Shown: positions 63,875 through 64,000 of the stretch, piece by piece
Layout: the number at the start of each line of letters is the position of its first letter
Numbering within the stretch: the stretch's first letter is position 1
Assembly: GCA_024233835.1 (NCBI GenBank)
Contig: JACKPC010000001.1
Coordinates: forward strand, 620,001-684,000
Direction of reading: 5' to 3'
Length of the DNA: 64,000 nt
DNA from: Leptospiraceae bacterium
GTDB taxonomy: Bacteria > Spirochaetota > Leptospiria > Leptospirales > Leptospiraceae
Made by a program: the position numbers and the translations under genes
The notes under the pieces: generated by a model
Databases searched by the model: none
Told to the model about the DNA's origin: nothing
Seen by the model: only the letters and a program-made list of their open reading frames with translations

Positions 63875-64000
63875 ATGCCAAACATCGTAAACGTAAAATA
63901 CCAGCAAACAGGAAAGAGCTTGAAAAATTCATTTTCTGAGCAGAAAAAACAGTTTTTTTTATTGATAAAAAAGAATCAGATATCGACAATGGTAGCAGCA
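63875..64000 (+). CDS. partial gene running off the right end
   Basis: ATG 63875 begins one base after the preceding stop and the frame stays open to the last base (42 codons, MPNIVNVKYQQTGKSLKNSF...). The first residues resemble the start of helicase or restriction-type proteins seen after Uma2/MmeI genes, but no catalytic motif is reached before the window ends. Confidence 0.5.
   Translation, partial: MPNIVNVKYQQTGKSLKNSFSEQKKQFFLLIKKNQISTMVAA

Overview
The window reads as AT-rich chromosome of a spirochaete, most likely from the Leptospira/Leptonema lineage. This is a judgement from gene content, not from a marker search: a SthK/LliK-type cyclic-nucleotide-gated potassium channel, a Lcl_C/DUF1566 lipoprotein family, a Gld-type ABC operon, an nSTAND1-TPR ATPase, and many AAA/PD-(D/E)XK ATPases. 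GTG and TTG starts occur.

The left third (1-33.7 kb) is mostly housekeeping. It holds a receiver-like partial gene, an amino-acid symporter fused to phosphatidylserine decarboxylase, thiolase, a PrsW-type protease beside a TonB-like membrane protein, and glycyl-tRNA synthetase followed by a nucleotidyltransferase and a tiny coupled partner. Next come an AAA/PD-(D/E)XK ATPase with a relic of a second copy beside it, the potassium channel, an SPFH/GYF protein and zinc-ribbon protein bracketing a DNA methylase, an rRNA methyltransferase-like enzyme, a hybrid histidine kinase and an SDR. A tRNA-Ser/tRNA-Ser/tRNA-Arg cluster, a quinone oxidoreductase, a PilZ protein, a four-gene Gld-like ABC operon, a YkgJ protein, a D-2-hydroxyacid dehydrogenase and a large nSTAND1-TPR ATPase complete it.

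The centre (33.7-49.7 kb) is a duplicated accessory array and the most interesting part. Three lipoprotein genes have almost identical leaders, signal peptides and Ig-like domains but different C-terminal Lcl_C/DUF1566 domains. They alternate with AAA-type ATPase genes (AAA_14/DUF4143 or AAA-like/PD-(D/E)XK), a DUF4258/DUF2283 pair, and several shared hairpin repeats. The last 144 nt of lipoprotein genes 2 and 3 show the signature of diversity-generating-retroelement (DGR) variable regions: identical scaffold codons, with changes concentrated in first and second codon positions while third bases are kept. A strong hairpin follows each. In gene 2 that hairpin is interrupted exactly by a group II intron carrying its own maturase; joining the flanks restores a perfect 16-bp stem. 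No DGR-type reverse transcriptase or template repeat is visible here, so these would be remote targets.

The right part (49.7-64 kb) has a CsgG-like/DUF5683 gene split by a one-base frameshift in an A tract, an MDR oxidoreductase, a heavy-metal RND pump with outer-membrane partner but no adaptor gene, a Cys/His-rich exported protein, a DMT transporter and a type 4 uracil-DNA glycosylase. After an IS5-like transposase remnant comes an island with an MmeI-like type IIL methyltransferase, a GxxExxY protein and a Uma2-like protein; the last gene runs off the end.
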